Source of the DNA: Anaerolineae bacterium | Lineage (GTDB): Bacteria > Chloroflexota > Anaerolineae > Anaerolineales > Villigracilaceae | Direction of reading: 5' to 3' | Assembly (NCBI GenBank): GCA_018648605.1 | Contig: JABGQU010000007.1 | Span: 1 to 44,330 of the forward strand | DNA length: 44,330 nucleotides | In this document: positions 17,090-24,711 of the stretch, piece after piece | Layout: every line of letters begins with the position of its first letter | Numbering within the stretch: position 1 is the stretch's first letter | Notes under the pieces: generated by a model | Seen by the model: only the letters and a program-made list of their open reading frames with translations | Database searches by the model: none | What the model was told of the DNA's origin: nothing | Program-made: the position numbers and the translations under genes

Positions 17090-18616
17090 TTATGGCGCGT
17101 GGACAGTCAAATTATCAAAGCCAACGATGATACCGGGGTCATCGAAGACACCACCAACCAAACCGATATAGCCTTGAGAGATACTATCATCGGTAACGCT
17201 GGCGATCACGACATCATCTACAGAGAGGGTTAACTGATTCCCAATACAAGTAGCTGTCAATCGCCACGATGTTTTATTTTCGATAGCGGATCGATGCGCC
17301 CAATCGTGGAGGATCGTATACTCACCTTCTACATATTTATAAATGGTGTAGTAACCGTCTTCGTCCACTTCAAGTTTGTAATAGTTATCATTATCTACAT
17401 AGCGACAAATGATGCCAAAGCCGCCTGCGCCATTCGCAGATTGGATGATATTCACATCCACACTGATGATCACGTCACTAAACATCTCCTGGGTGTAATT
17501 TCCCCAAACATCATAATTGGGTTCATATACCTCGATCACATATTGCCCATCACGATAACCAGAAAATCCGGTAGAGGTGTCCTGATCGCTCCAACCACTT
17601 TGTCTGGATGAAAAATCATCCTCGATGAGCAAAGTCCCACTCACCTGAACAGGTGCTACAACAGGCGCAGCGTTTTCTTCGGCGACAAAATTGACTTCTC
17701 CGCGTTTGGCAGCTTCGATCAGCGGCAATGCGAGTTTTACAGGGCGCAATGCATTGATAAATCCGCCCGTCGGGACACAAGTGTCATCATCATCGACGTA
17801 GCCATCACGATTCGTGTCGGCGAGAACACGGCAATCTACAAATTGATCATCGCCGCCATAGCCAAGCTGGGTGGGGACGCCGATCAATTCACCGTTCTGA
17901 TTGACCGCCAAACCACCACTATTGCCTCCAGAGATCGTCGCGGAGGTTTTGATGAATGCACGCTGTCCAACACCATCTTCTGCTGTGAAACCACCAACTT
18001 CTCCGGATGTGAGCGTGATGGTCACCCCGCCAATGCCGGGATAACCCATAATGGTCAGTTTCCCGCCTAATTTGAGCGCGTCCGAGTCACCGAGGGAAAC
18101 GGCAGGCAAATTGAGAGAAGAACGATCCACGGGGTTACCGTTCATATCTGCTCTCACACGGATCACGGCGAGATCCAAACCTGCATTTACCTGCATCACT
18201 TCAGCGTAATAGCGCGGTTGCGCCGGATAGTTAGGGTCAGAAGTAAAAGCAACGACTAAATCCTGCACATCGTAGAATTTATCTGATAGGACAACATGCG
18301 CGTTGGTTAAGATCAAACCATCCGATGTGATGACAGAACCAGAACCAGACCAGCCTTCCACCATTTCGCCGTCTATCTCGACCAGTGCGATGATCTGCAC
18401 AACCGCTTCATATAAATTGGCAGGGCGATTGTCTTCTTCAGTGATATTCTGAGCAGGCTGCGCTGCGGGGGTAATAGCAGTGGAAGCATCGGCTGGCGGC
18501 TCATCACCAAAGAGAGCAACTAAGACGCCAAATCCACCTACCAAAAAGATGCCCCCCAGACAAAGCACAACCAGAGTGATAATGCCGCACGTCAACCAAG
18601 TATTTTTCTTATCCAT
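17090..18616 (-). CDS. Membrane-anchored trypsin-like serine protease with C-terminal lectin-like domain
   Basis: 508 aa. An N-terminal transmembrane anchor (~9-36) precedes an S1C/DegP-like protease with triad His107 ('TNAHVV'), Asp148 ('GLDLAVI') and Ser233 ('GGNSGG'). Between catalytic core and C-terminus lies a calcium-loop-like insert, 'DTNRDGYVDDDDT' (~267-279). The last ~180 residues ('DDFSSRQSGWS', 'GFGIICRYVDNDNYYKLEV', 'VGFDNLTVHAP') match the plan of a concanavalin/laminin-G-like jelly roll. No PDZ domain is seen, unlike DegP. Probably acts outside the membrane in quality control or carbohydrate-linked proteolysis. GGAG precedes the ATG, 13 nt after the PLD stop, so the two form an operon. 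Confidence 0.9.
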   Translation of the reverse strand: MDKKNTWLTCGIITLVVLCLGGIFLVGGFGVLVALFGDEPPADASTAITPAAQPAQNITEEDNRPANLYEAVVQIIALVEIDGEMVEGWSGSGSVITSDGLILTNAHVVLSDKFYDVQDLVVAFTSDPNYPAQPRYYAEVMQVNAGLDLAVIRVRADMNGNPVDRSSLNLPAVSLGDSDALKLGGKLTIMGYPGIGGVTITLTSGEVGGFTAEDGVGQRAFIKTSATISGGNSGGLAVNQNGELIGVPTQLGYGGDDQFVDCRVLADTNRDGYVDDDDTCVPTGGFINALRPVKLALPLIEAAKRGEVNFVAEENAAPVVAPVQVSGTLLIEDDFSSRQSGWSDQDTSTGFSGYRDGQYVIEVYEPNYDVWGNYTQEMFSDVIISVDVNIIQSANGAGGFGIICRYVDNDNYYKLEVDEDGYYTIYKYVEGEYTILHDWAHRSAIENKTSWRLTATCIGNQLTLSVDDVVIASVTDDSISQGYIGLVGGVFDDPGIIVGFDNLTVHAP

Positions 18617-18629
18617 CTTTACTCCTTTA

Positions 18630-19742
18630 TTATTCCGTTTGTGCTTGTACTCTTTGAAATTCCTTCAAAAACTCTTGCGCAATATCCGCATTAAAAATAA
18701 CGATAATATTTTCATCGTTGCGTTCTTCAGCGCTGCGAGAAAAGTTATACGAACCGGTGATGACGATCTCTTCGTCAATGATGAAAACCTTGTGATGCAT
18801 CAAGCCTTTAATACCATCCTCGCGGACGTCGATATCTGCTTGGGCGAGAACATCATACTCCCCACCCTGATTGGATGCGACCTGTGAGTGGTCCATCACC
18901 CCGGCGACTATTACCCCGTCTCGCGCGCGGCTTTGAATTGCTTCCGATATATCGTCAGACGTGAACGAATATGCCATGAAGTAAATACTCTCTTGCGCAT
19001 TATCTAATAAATCAACGATCACTTCAGCAACACCATCGTCAGGCGAGAAATAGGTTTCGATCATCGTCCCGTTCACAAAAATAACGGGGTTCGGCGTATC
19101 TGAAACGGTATCGGGGCCGAAATGGTCATCCACGAACATTTCATCAAATTCAGTCTGATAATTTTCAATAAGTTTTTGTGAGCGGATACGAAGCAGATTG
19201 TTATTATCTTTATAGCCACCACCAATGGTGAAATTCATTGAGCCTAGCCAAAGTTCTGTGCGATCAATAATGACAAACTTGTCGTGCATCAACCCTTCAC
19301 GACGATCTCCCAAAATGGTGATGCCGGCATCTATTAATTCCTGGGGCACATCGCGATCACGGTTATCGCTTTCCATTACAAGGCGCACCTGCACGCCACG
19401 ATGGAGCGCGTCTATTAATGCATCACGGATGCTCCACAAGCTGAGGCTGTAAACAGCCAAGTCCACGCTGAGACGAGCATCATCAATAGCGGCAGCAAGT
19501 TGAGTATCGGGTCCGTTTCGGTAGGAATCGGCATCGGGATGGGCCGGGTCTGTAAAGTAGAGTTCAAACCAGCCACCATCCACACCATATCCAATTCCTA
19601 AAGGAATTTCTTGCAACTCAACAACATTATCGTCCACAAAGGGCAGCGTAGGCGGCACTTCAGGCGTCAACGTTTCGAGGGGCATGGGCTGACAAGCAGA
19701 TATTAAAAGAAAAATGGAAAGAAGAAAGAGACTTTGTTTCAT
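18630..19742 (-). CDS. Phospholipase D-like lipoprotein with two HKD motifs
   Basis: 370 aa. Signal peptide with lipobox ending at Cys17 ('LLISAC'), so it is predicted to be a membrane-anchored lipoprotein facing outward. Two complete HxKx4D motifs are present (His153/Lys155/Asp160 in 'MHDKFVIID'; His316/Lys318/Asp323 in 'MHHKVFIID'), each followed by a 'GSMNFT' or 'GSYNFS' stretch. The PLD fold acts as phosphodiesterase or transphosphatidylase, and some members of this shape are nucleases. Lipid and nucleic-acid substrates cannot be separated from sequence alone. First gene of an operon with the serine protease. Confidence 0.9.
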   Translation of the reverse strand: MKQSLFLLSIFLLISACQPMPLETLTPEVPPTLPFVDDNVVELQEIPLGIGYGVDGGWFELYFTDPAHPDADSYRNGPDTQLAAAIDDARLSVDLAVYSLSLWSIRDALIDALHRGVQVRLVMESDNRDRDVPQELIDAGITILGDRREGLMHDKFVIIDRTELWLGSMNFTIGGGYKDNNNLLRIRSQKLIENYQTEFDEMFVDDHFGPDTVSDTPNPVIFVNGTMIETYFSPDDGVAEVIVDLLDNAQESIYFMAYSFTSDDISEAIQSRARDGVIVAGVMDHSQVASNQGGEYDVLAQADIDVREDGIKGLMHHKVFIIDEEIVITGSYNFSRSAEERNDENIIVIFNADIAQEFLKEFQRVQAQTE

Positions 19743-19790
19743 TACTTGTTTTCCTCGCTTTATTTTGATGGCTGATTATACTGCGTGGGG

Positions 19791-19796
19791 TATAAT
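19791..19796 (+). promoter_or_regulatory. Candidate -10 box for the FkbM gene
   Basis: A perfect TATAAT 47 nt before the ATG. The nearest -35-like hexamer (TTGATG) is 20 nt away, longer than ideal. Confidence 0.4.
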
Positions 19797-19843
19797 TCTG
19801 CGCGCTTAAACCCACACTCAGGCTTAACAAAAAAGGAAGTTTT

Positions 19844-20713
19844 ATGGCTCTTGCAGAATTTGTTTATACGGAATTACTTAAACCGCGTCCTCTCCGCAAA
19901 TTAGCGAATGCTATTTTGTTGAAAATCATCCCCGAAAAGATAAAAGTAGATCCAGCGACGCTGTATCTGAACCCGAATGACCCGGTCCTTTCGGGCGCAC
20001 TGACTTTGCGCGTTTATGAGAATAGTGAAATTGCCTTCTTTAAAGAGCATTGCCTTGGTGATATGGTTTTTGTAGATATTGGCGGCAACGTTGGGCTATA
20101 TAGCGCGCTCGCTATGCATACCCTTAATAATGATGGCAAGATCATCACGCTTGAGCCGCACCCTGAATCTTTTGCGCTGCTTGCGAAAAATGTAAAAGTC
20201 AACCAGGAAGCACGTGGTATTGAAGACGCACCTAAAATTGAGCTTTTTCAAATGGCGGCTTCTTCTCAAAGCGGCACACGCAGCCTTGCGCTAAACCCCG
20301 AAAACAAAGCTGATAATCGCCTTTCTGACGCGCCCGATGAATGGGAGAGCATTCCCATCGAAGCCAAATCGATGGATGCGCTACTTATCGAACAAGGCAT
20401 CAAAGAAGTCAATTTTGTCAAAATGGATGTACAGGGCTATGAGCATCGGATTATTTCTGGCTTCATGGATACTTTGCGCCACTCAGAAAAAACCATCGTC
20501 ATGACCGAATTTTGGCCCCAGGGTATCGAGAGTACTGGCGGCGATGCGCGCGGCTATTTGCAAGACCTGAGCGATCTCGGCTTTACGCTTTATGAACTCA
20601 AAGAAAAACCGCTCGGGCATATTGAGCCATTGGAAGATTGGGATACGCTCATTGCGCGTTTGCATGGACGCAAATATACGAATTTGATCGCGGTTAAAGG
20701 ATATGAGCTTTAA
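19844..20713 (+). CDS. FkbM-family SAM-dependent methyltransferase
   Basis: 289 aa. Rossmann motif I 'VFVDIGGNVGLYSALAM' and 'IITLEPHPESFALLAKNVKVN', then 'VNFVKMDVQGYEHRIISGF', the FkbM signature. These enzymes O-methylate hydroxyls of sugars or polyketides, often in surface-glycan loci. No membrane segment is predicted. AAGGAAG precedes the ATG. Not clearly in an operon: only a palindromic repeat lies between it and murJ, which may use read-through. The substrate is unknown. Confidence 0.88.
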   Translation: MALAEFVYTELLKPRPLRKLANAILLKIIPEKIKVDPATLYLNPNDPVLSGALTLRVYENSEIAFFKEHCLGDMVFVDIGGNVGLYSALAMHTLNNDGKIITLEPHPESFALLAKNVKVNQEARGIEDAPKIELFQMAASSQSGTRSLALNPENKADNRLSDAPDEWESIPIEAKSMDALLIEQGIKEVNFVKMDVQGYEHRIISGFMDTLRHSEKTIVMTEFWPQGIESTGGDARGYLQDLSDLGFTLYELKEKPLGHIEPLEDWDTLIARLHGRKYTNLIAVKGYEL

Positions 20714-20734
20714 ATTCTTACCGCCCCTCTCTAA

Positions 20735-20782
20735 CTCCCCCCTGAGGGGGGAGAATTTATTCCTTCCCCATAAAGGGGAAGG
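20735..20782. repeat. Double-palindrome repeat in front of murJ
   Basis: Two adjacent hairpins, 'ctcccccc'/'ggggggag' (20735-20753) and 'ccttcccc'/'ggggaagg' (20762-20782). The second ends in 'gaagggcagg' immediately before the murJ ATG, so the repeat may contribute its ribosome-binding site. Confidence 0.75.
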
Positions 20783-20787
20783 GCAGG

Positions 20788-22425
20788 ATGGGCGCAATTT
20801 TGAGCAACGAATCTAACGCCAATCGCCAGATCGCTCGCGCTGCGGGTACGGTTATGCTCGCCTTTGCTTTTGGGCAAATCGTTGGGCTTTTGCGCCGCAT
20901 CCTCGTCGCGCAGGCTTTTGGCGCAGGCGCAGAGCTGGATGCCTTCATCGCCGCGAATCGCGTTTCTGAGACGCTCTTCAATCTCGTTGCGGGCGGCGCA
21001 TTGGGATCGGCTTTCATCCCCACTTTTGCTGGATTATTGGCGAAAGATGAAAAGGATTCTGCGTGGAAATTGGCGAGCGCAGTCGCCAATTGGGTCGCTC
21101 TTGTTTTGGGCTTGCTCGCCGCGCTGGCAGCAATTTTCGCTCCCCAAATTGTACGTCACGCCCTTGCTCCCGGCTTTTCTGCCAACCCCGAACAATTTGC
21201 GCTCACGGTCACGCTACTCCGCATTCAACTCTTCTCGGCAATGATTTTCGGCTTAAGCGGGCTTGTGATGGGAATTCTGAATTCGCATCAAGCTTTCCTA
21301 ATCCCTGCGCTGACCCCATCTATGTACCAGGTCGGGATGATCTTCGGCGTGCTGGTGCTTGCACCCACAATGGGCATTTATGGTCTTGCTTGGGGGGTAG
21401 TGATCGGGGCATTTTTCCATTTGGCGTTGCAAATCCCCGCTTTATTAAAACTCCCTCGTAGTAATGACTTCAGTCATTCCAACGCCAAAGGGCTAAAGCC
21501 CTTACTAGAAGGCTCTTCTTATTCGTTCACCCTCGGCTTTGGTGATGCGAACGTTAGCGAGGTGATCCGTTTGATGGGACCCCGTCTTTTGGGCGTAGCC
21601 GTTGTGCAACTCAATTTCTGGGTTAATACTTGGCTGGCATCACGGATGGCGGCTGGCTCTGTAGCGGGCATCGAATATGGGTTTGCGCTGATGCTAATGG
21701 CGCAGGTTGCGATTGCTCAATCTATTGCAACAGCCGCGATGCCAACTTTCGCCGCCCAATATGCGCTCGGCAAATTGGATGATGTCCGCAATTCACTCGC
21801 GGCAACTATTCGCGGGGTTTTGCTGCTCTCAATTCCTGCGGCAGTGGGATTGATCATTCTGCGCGTTCCCCTCATCACCTTGCTCTATCAACGCGGCGAA
21901 TTTGACGCGCGCTCGACGGAGATCGTCGCTTGGGCATTGCTTTGGTACGCAGTCGGCTTGGTTGGGCACTCGGTGATGGAAATTTTGGCACGCGCATTTT
22001 ACGCGCTCCACGATACAAAAACGCCTGTTTTGGTCGGTATCGGCGCAATGAGCCTAAATATTGTCTTCAGCATCGCTTTTGCTGCGCTTTTCGAGCAAAT
22101 CGGCTGGATGCCGCATGGCGGTTTGGCACTTGCCAACTCTCTTGCCACTGCGCTGGAGATGGTCTTGTTATTAATCTTAATGCGAAAACGTTTGGGCGGG
22201 ATAGATGGTGCAAATATCGCGCGCGGGTTTGGGCAGGCAACGCTCGCCGCGTTGGGGATGGGCATCACGTTAGTTTGGTGGAGACAAGCTCAAATCGCGT
22301 CCGCACCGTGGGTGGTTGCATTGGGCGGAATCGCTATCGGGGGAATAATCTATCTTTTAGGCGTGTGGATTCTAAAAGTCCCGGAAATCAGGCAAGTTAT
22401 TGCGATGATTCGTAGAAGATTTTAG
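20788..22425 (+). CDS. murJ: Lipid II flippase MurJ
   Basis: 545 aa, MOP/MATE-like, with about 13-14 hydrophobic segments. Typical features: 'FGQIVGLLRRILVAQAFGAG', 'DAFIAANRVSETLFNLVAGGAL', 'LRIQLFSAMIFGLSGLVMGI' and 'PRLLGVAVVQLNFWVNTWLAS'. It moves lipid II across the cytoplasmic membrane for peptidoglycan synthesis. The loop between the sixth and seventh segments carries an unusual stretch ('LPRSNDFSHSNAKGLKPLLE') encoded by two small palindromes (see repeat at 21458), which lengthens the loop relative to the family. The ATG at 20788 follows a repeat. Convergent with murA, sharing a terminator. Confidence 0.93.
   Translation: MGAILSNESNANRQIARAAGTVMLAFAFGQIVGLLRRILVAQAFGAGAELDAFIAANRVSETLFNLVAGGALGSAFIPTFAGLLAKDEKDSAWKLASAVANWVALVLGLLAALAAIFAPQIVRHALAPGFSANPEQFALTVTLLRIQLFSAMIFGLSGLVMGILNSHQAFLIPALTPSMYQVGMIFGVLVLAPTMGIYGLAWGVVIGAFFHLALQIPALLKLPRSNDFSHSNAKGLKPLLEGSSYSFTLGFGDANVSEVIRLMGPRLLGVAVVQLNFWVNTWLASRMAAGSVAGIEYGFALMLMAQVAIAQSIATAAMPTFAAQYALGKLDDVRNSLAATIRGVLLLSIPAAVGLIILRVPLITLLYQRGEFDARSTEIVAWALLWYAVGLVGHSVMEILARAFYALHDTKTPVLVGIGAMSLNIVFSIAFAALFEQIGWMPHGGLALANSLATALEMVLLLILMRKRLGGIDGANIARGFGQATLAALGMGITLVWWRQAQIASAPWVVALGGIAIGGIIYLLGVWILKVPEIRQVIAMIRRRF
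21458..21510. repeat. Palindromic repeat inside the murJ reading frame
   Basis: Two small palindromes, 'aatgacttcagtcatt' (21463-21478) and 'aagggctaaagccctt' (21488-21503), lie in an interdomain loop of MurJ and are read in frame. Confidence 0.7.
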
Positions 22426-22432
22426 AAAAAAA

Positions 22433-22465
22433 AGATACCGAGTGTTTTGAAAACACTCGGTATCT
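22433..22465 (-). terminator. Terminator between murJ and murA
   Basis: Stem 'agataccgagtgttt'/'aaacactcggtatct', with a T-run on the minus strand (A-run 22425-22432 on +). It ends murA and probably also acts on murJ. Core sequence matches the terminator at 6959. Confidence 0.92.
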
Positions 22466-22473
22466 GCGTTTAG

Positions 22474-23757
22474 CTATTGTTCTTTTACTCGCTCTATTTT
22501 TGCCCCCAAAGCCTTGAATTTCTGCTCAACATCGGCATAGCCGCGATCAATTTGACTGATATTCCGAATGGTCGATTTGCCATCTGCAGCAAGTGCAGCG
22601 AGTAACAATGCCATGCCCGCGCGAATGTCGGGACTATCGACGTTTTCGCCAAAGAGCTGGGCTGGGCCCTGCACGATGCAGCGATAGGGGTCGCAGAGAA
22701 TGATCTTCGCGCCCATACTGACGAGTTTGTCAGTGAAATACATGCGCCCGGAATACATCCAGTCGTGGAACATGATCGTGCCTTCAGATTGCGTGGCAAT
22801 GGTGATAACGATGCTGATGAGATCGGTGGGGAAAGCGGGCCAGACGTTTGTTTTGATCTCAGGAATTGCGCCACCATAATCAGGAATGATTTTCATGGAT
22901 TGGTCGTTGGAAACGAGCAGGTCGTCGCCTTCCACTTCCCAACAAACGCCAAGGCGTTCCATCACAATTTTGACCATGTCGAGATATTTCACACCCGCAT
23001 TACGAACGCGGATGTTGCCCTTCGTAACCACTGCCGCGCCAACAAAAGAGATCACCTCAAGATAGTCCGCGCCGATGGTGAACTCGCCACCGTGCAAACG
23101 CGGTACACCTTCGATATGCAGCGTGTTCGAGCCAATTTCTTCGATCTTTGCGCCCAAGCTATTCAACAAATGACAAAGTTCCTGCACATGCGGTTCTGAA
23201 GCAGCATTGCGGATAACGGTTTTCCCTTCGGCGAGCACAGCCGCCATAACCGCGTTTTCTGTGGCAGTCACACTGGCTTCATCAAAAAGGATACTTGCGC
23301 CCTTTAACCCGTTGGCTTTGAATTCGAGTATGCGATCATAGCTCACTTCTGCGCCGAGGGCTTCCAATGCCAGAAAATGCGTATCCAGCCGTCGTCGCCC
23401 GATCACGTCTCCGCCGGGGGGAGGCAAACGAAGTTCTCCGCACCGAGCCGTTATGGGGCCAGCAAGCAAGATCGAGGCACGTATGCGTCGGCTGAGCTCT
23501 ATATCCAACTCAAGAGGCTTTAGTTCTTTTGCGGTGATCTGCCACGAGGTTTCGCTCAAGTCCACTACCTCTGCGCCCATGCTCTCGAGCAATTTTCGCA
23601 TATCTTGCACGTCTCGAATTTGCGGCACATTATGCAAAATAACAGGCTCTTCGCTTAGTAAAGTTGCCGCCAACATGGGCAACGCAGCATTTTTATTGCC
23701 GGCAGGCGTAATTTCGCCTTTTAGCGGGATGCCACCTTCGATCAGAAATTTTTCCAT
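22474..23757 (-). CDS. murA: UDP-N-acetylglucosamine 1-carboxyvinyltransferase, Asp variant
   Basis: 427 aa. Transfers enolpyruvate from PEP to UDP-GlcNAc, the committed step of peptidoglycan synthesis. 'GNKNAALPMLAA' carries the conserved Lys-Asn pair (Lys22-Asn23). The catalytic loop reads 'LPPPGGDVIGRRRLDTH': position 117 is Asp, where E. coli has the fosfomycin-sensitive Cys115. The same change in Mycobacterium tuberculosis MurA gives intrinsic fosfomycin insensitivity, so this enzyme should be insensitive too. Start ATG 23757 is preferred over 23769 because GGAG lies 6 nt before it. Confidence 0.94.
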   Translation of the reverse strand: MEKFLIEGGIPLKGEITPAGNKNAALPMLAATLLSEEPVILHNVPQIRDVQDMRKLLESMGAEVVDLSETSWQITAKELKPLELDIELSRRIRASILLAGPITARCGELRLPPPGGDVIGRRRLDTHFLALEALGAEVSYDRILEFKANGLKGASILFDEASVTATENAVMAAVLAEGKTVIRNAASEPHVQELCHLLNSLGAKIEEIGSNTLHIEGVPRLHGGEFTIGADYLEVISFVGAAVVTKGNIRVRNAGVKYLDMVKIVMERLGVCWEVEGDDLLVSNDQSMKIIPDYGGAIPEIKTNVWPAFPTDLISIVITIATQSEGTIMFHDWMYSGRMYFTDKLVSMGAKIILCDPYRCIVQGPAQLFGENVDSPDIRAGMALLLAALAADGKSTIRNISQIDRGYADVEQKFKALGAKIERVKEQ

Positions 23758-23889
23758 GAAATACTCCATTCCGTAAAGTTGCCGAAATTGTAACAGAAGA
23801 CTGAAAAATAGCCCCTAAGTAGGGGGTAGTGATTACAAAAATGAAAGTCTTCTCTTATCATTCGTCATATAATTACAGTATCTTTTCGT

Positions 23890-23895
23890 TATAAT
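23890..23895 (+). promoter_or_regulatory. -10 box for a likely leaderless prepilin-peptidase mRNA
   Basis: TATAAT, then 8 nt, then ATG 23904, with no Shine-Dalgarno. A second TATAAT lies at 23869-23874. No good -35 was seen for either. Confidence 0.5.
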
Positions 23896-23903
23896 GAAGA
23901 TGT

Positions 23904-24689
23904 ATGAATATATCTATTGTCGTTCCTCTTCTATTGGGATGGGTTGCCGCCCTGCTCGTGAACTATCTTGCTGACGTTTTACCTGCTACCCGGCAATTAA
24001 CATCCCCTCCCTGCAAACAGTGTTCCGCCAAATTCGCATGGACAAATTATCTACTGCTCAAAAGTTGCTCCGCTTGTGAAAAACCACGCGCAACGCGTAC
24101 CTGGGTGACACAAGTTTTAGGGTTGATCGCCAGCCTTTATATCTGGTTCTCCCCGCCCAATACACTGGGATATTGGCTCGGTCTGCTCTTATTGGTTTAT
24201 CTTGCTGTAGTTTTTATCATTGATCTTGAACATCGCTTAATACTTCACCCCACGAGCATTTTTGGTGCAATTCTTGCGTTGGGACTTGGCATCTTCTTGC
24301 ATGGTCTGAAAGAAACATTGCTCGGCGGTTTGGCTGGCTACGGGATCATGTACGCGCTTTATGGCTTTGGCGTTCTTTTCACCAAATTCCGCGCAAAACG
24401 GATGATAGCCGCCGGGCTGGAACCCGATGACGAGGACGCACTCGGTTTTGGTGATGTTAATCTCGCAGGCATTTTAGGATTATTGCTTGGCTGGCCTATA
24501 ATTTGGTTCGGTTTGCTTCTCGGCATTCTGGCTGGCGGAGCGGTCAGTCTGATCATCGTTATCGCCATTTTCATTCAGCAACGTTATCAAAAAGACGCGC
24601 TGATGATCTTCATTCCTTACGGTCCCTATTTTATTCTAAGTACCTTCATCCTTCTCTACTTGCCCCATTGGATCACGTCAATTTTATAA
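23904..24689 (+). CDS. Type IV prepilin peptidase (A24 family)
   Basis: 261 aa, about seven transmembrane segments. The catalytic aspartates are Asp107 ('FIIDLEHR') and Asp184 in the GxGD motif 'GFGDVN'. A cytoplasmic CxxC...CxxC zinc site (Cys37/40/55/58) sits in the N-terminal loop, as in full-length PilD/GspO-type enzymes. It cleaves prepilin and pseudopilin leader peptides after Gly and often methylates the new N-terminus. Its likely substrates are the TadE-like proteins just downstream: the intergenic gap is only 22 nt. A TATAAT 8 nt before the ATG suggests a leaderless transcript. Confidence 0.93.
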   Translation: MNISIVVPLLLGWVAALLVNYLADVLPATRQLTSPPCKQCSAKFAWTNYLLLKSCSACEKPRATRTWVTQVLGLIASLYIWFSPPNTLGYWLGLLLLVYLAVVFIIDLEHRLILHPTSIFGAILALGLGIFLHGLKETLLGGLAGYGIMYALYGFGVLFTKFRAKRMIAAGLEPDDEDALGFGDVNLAGILGLLLGWPIIWFGLLLGILAGGAVSLIIVIAIFIQQRYQKDALMIFIPYGPYFILSTFILLYLPHWITSIL

Positions 24690-24711
24690 AGTTTATTACA
24701 AGGTTTTAATT

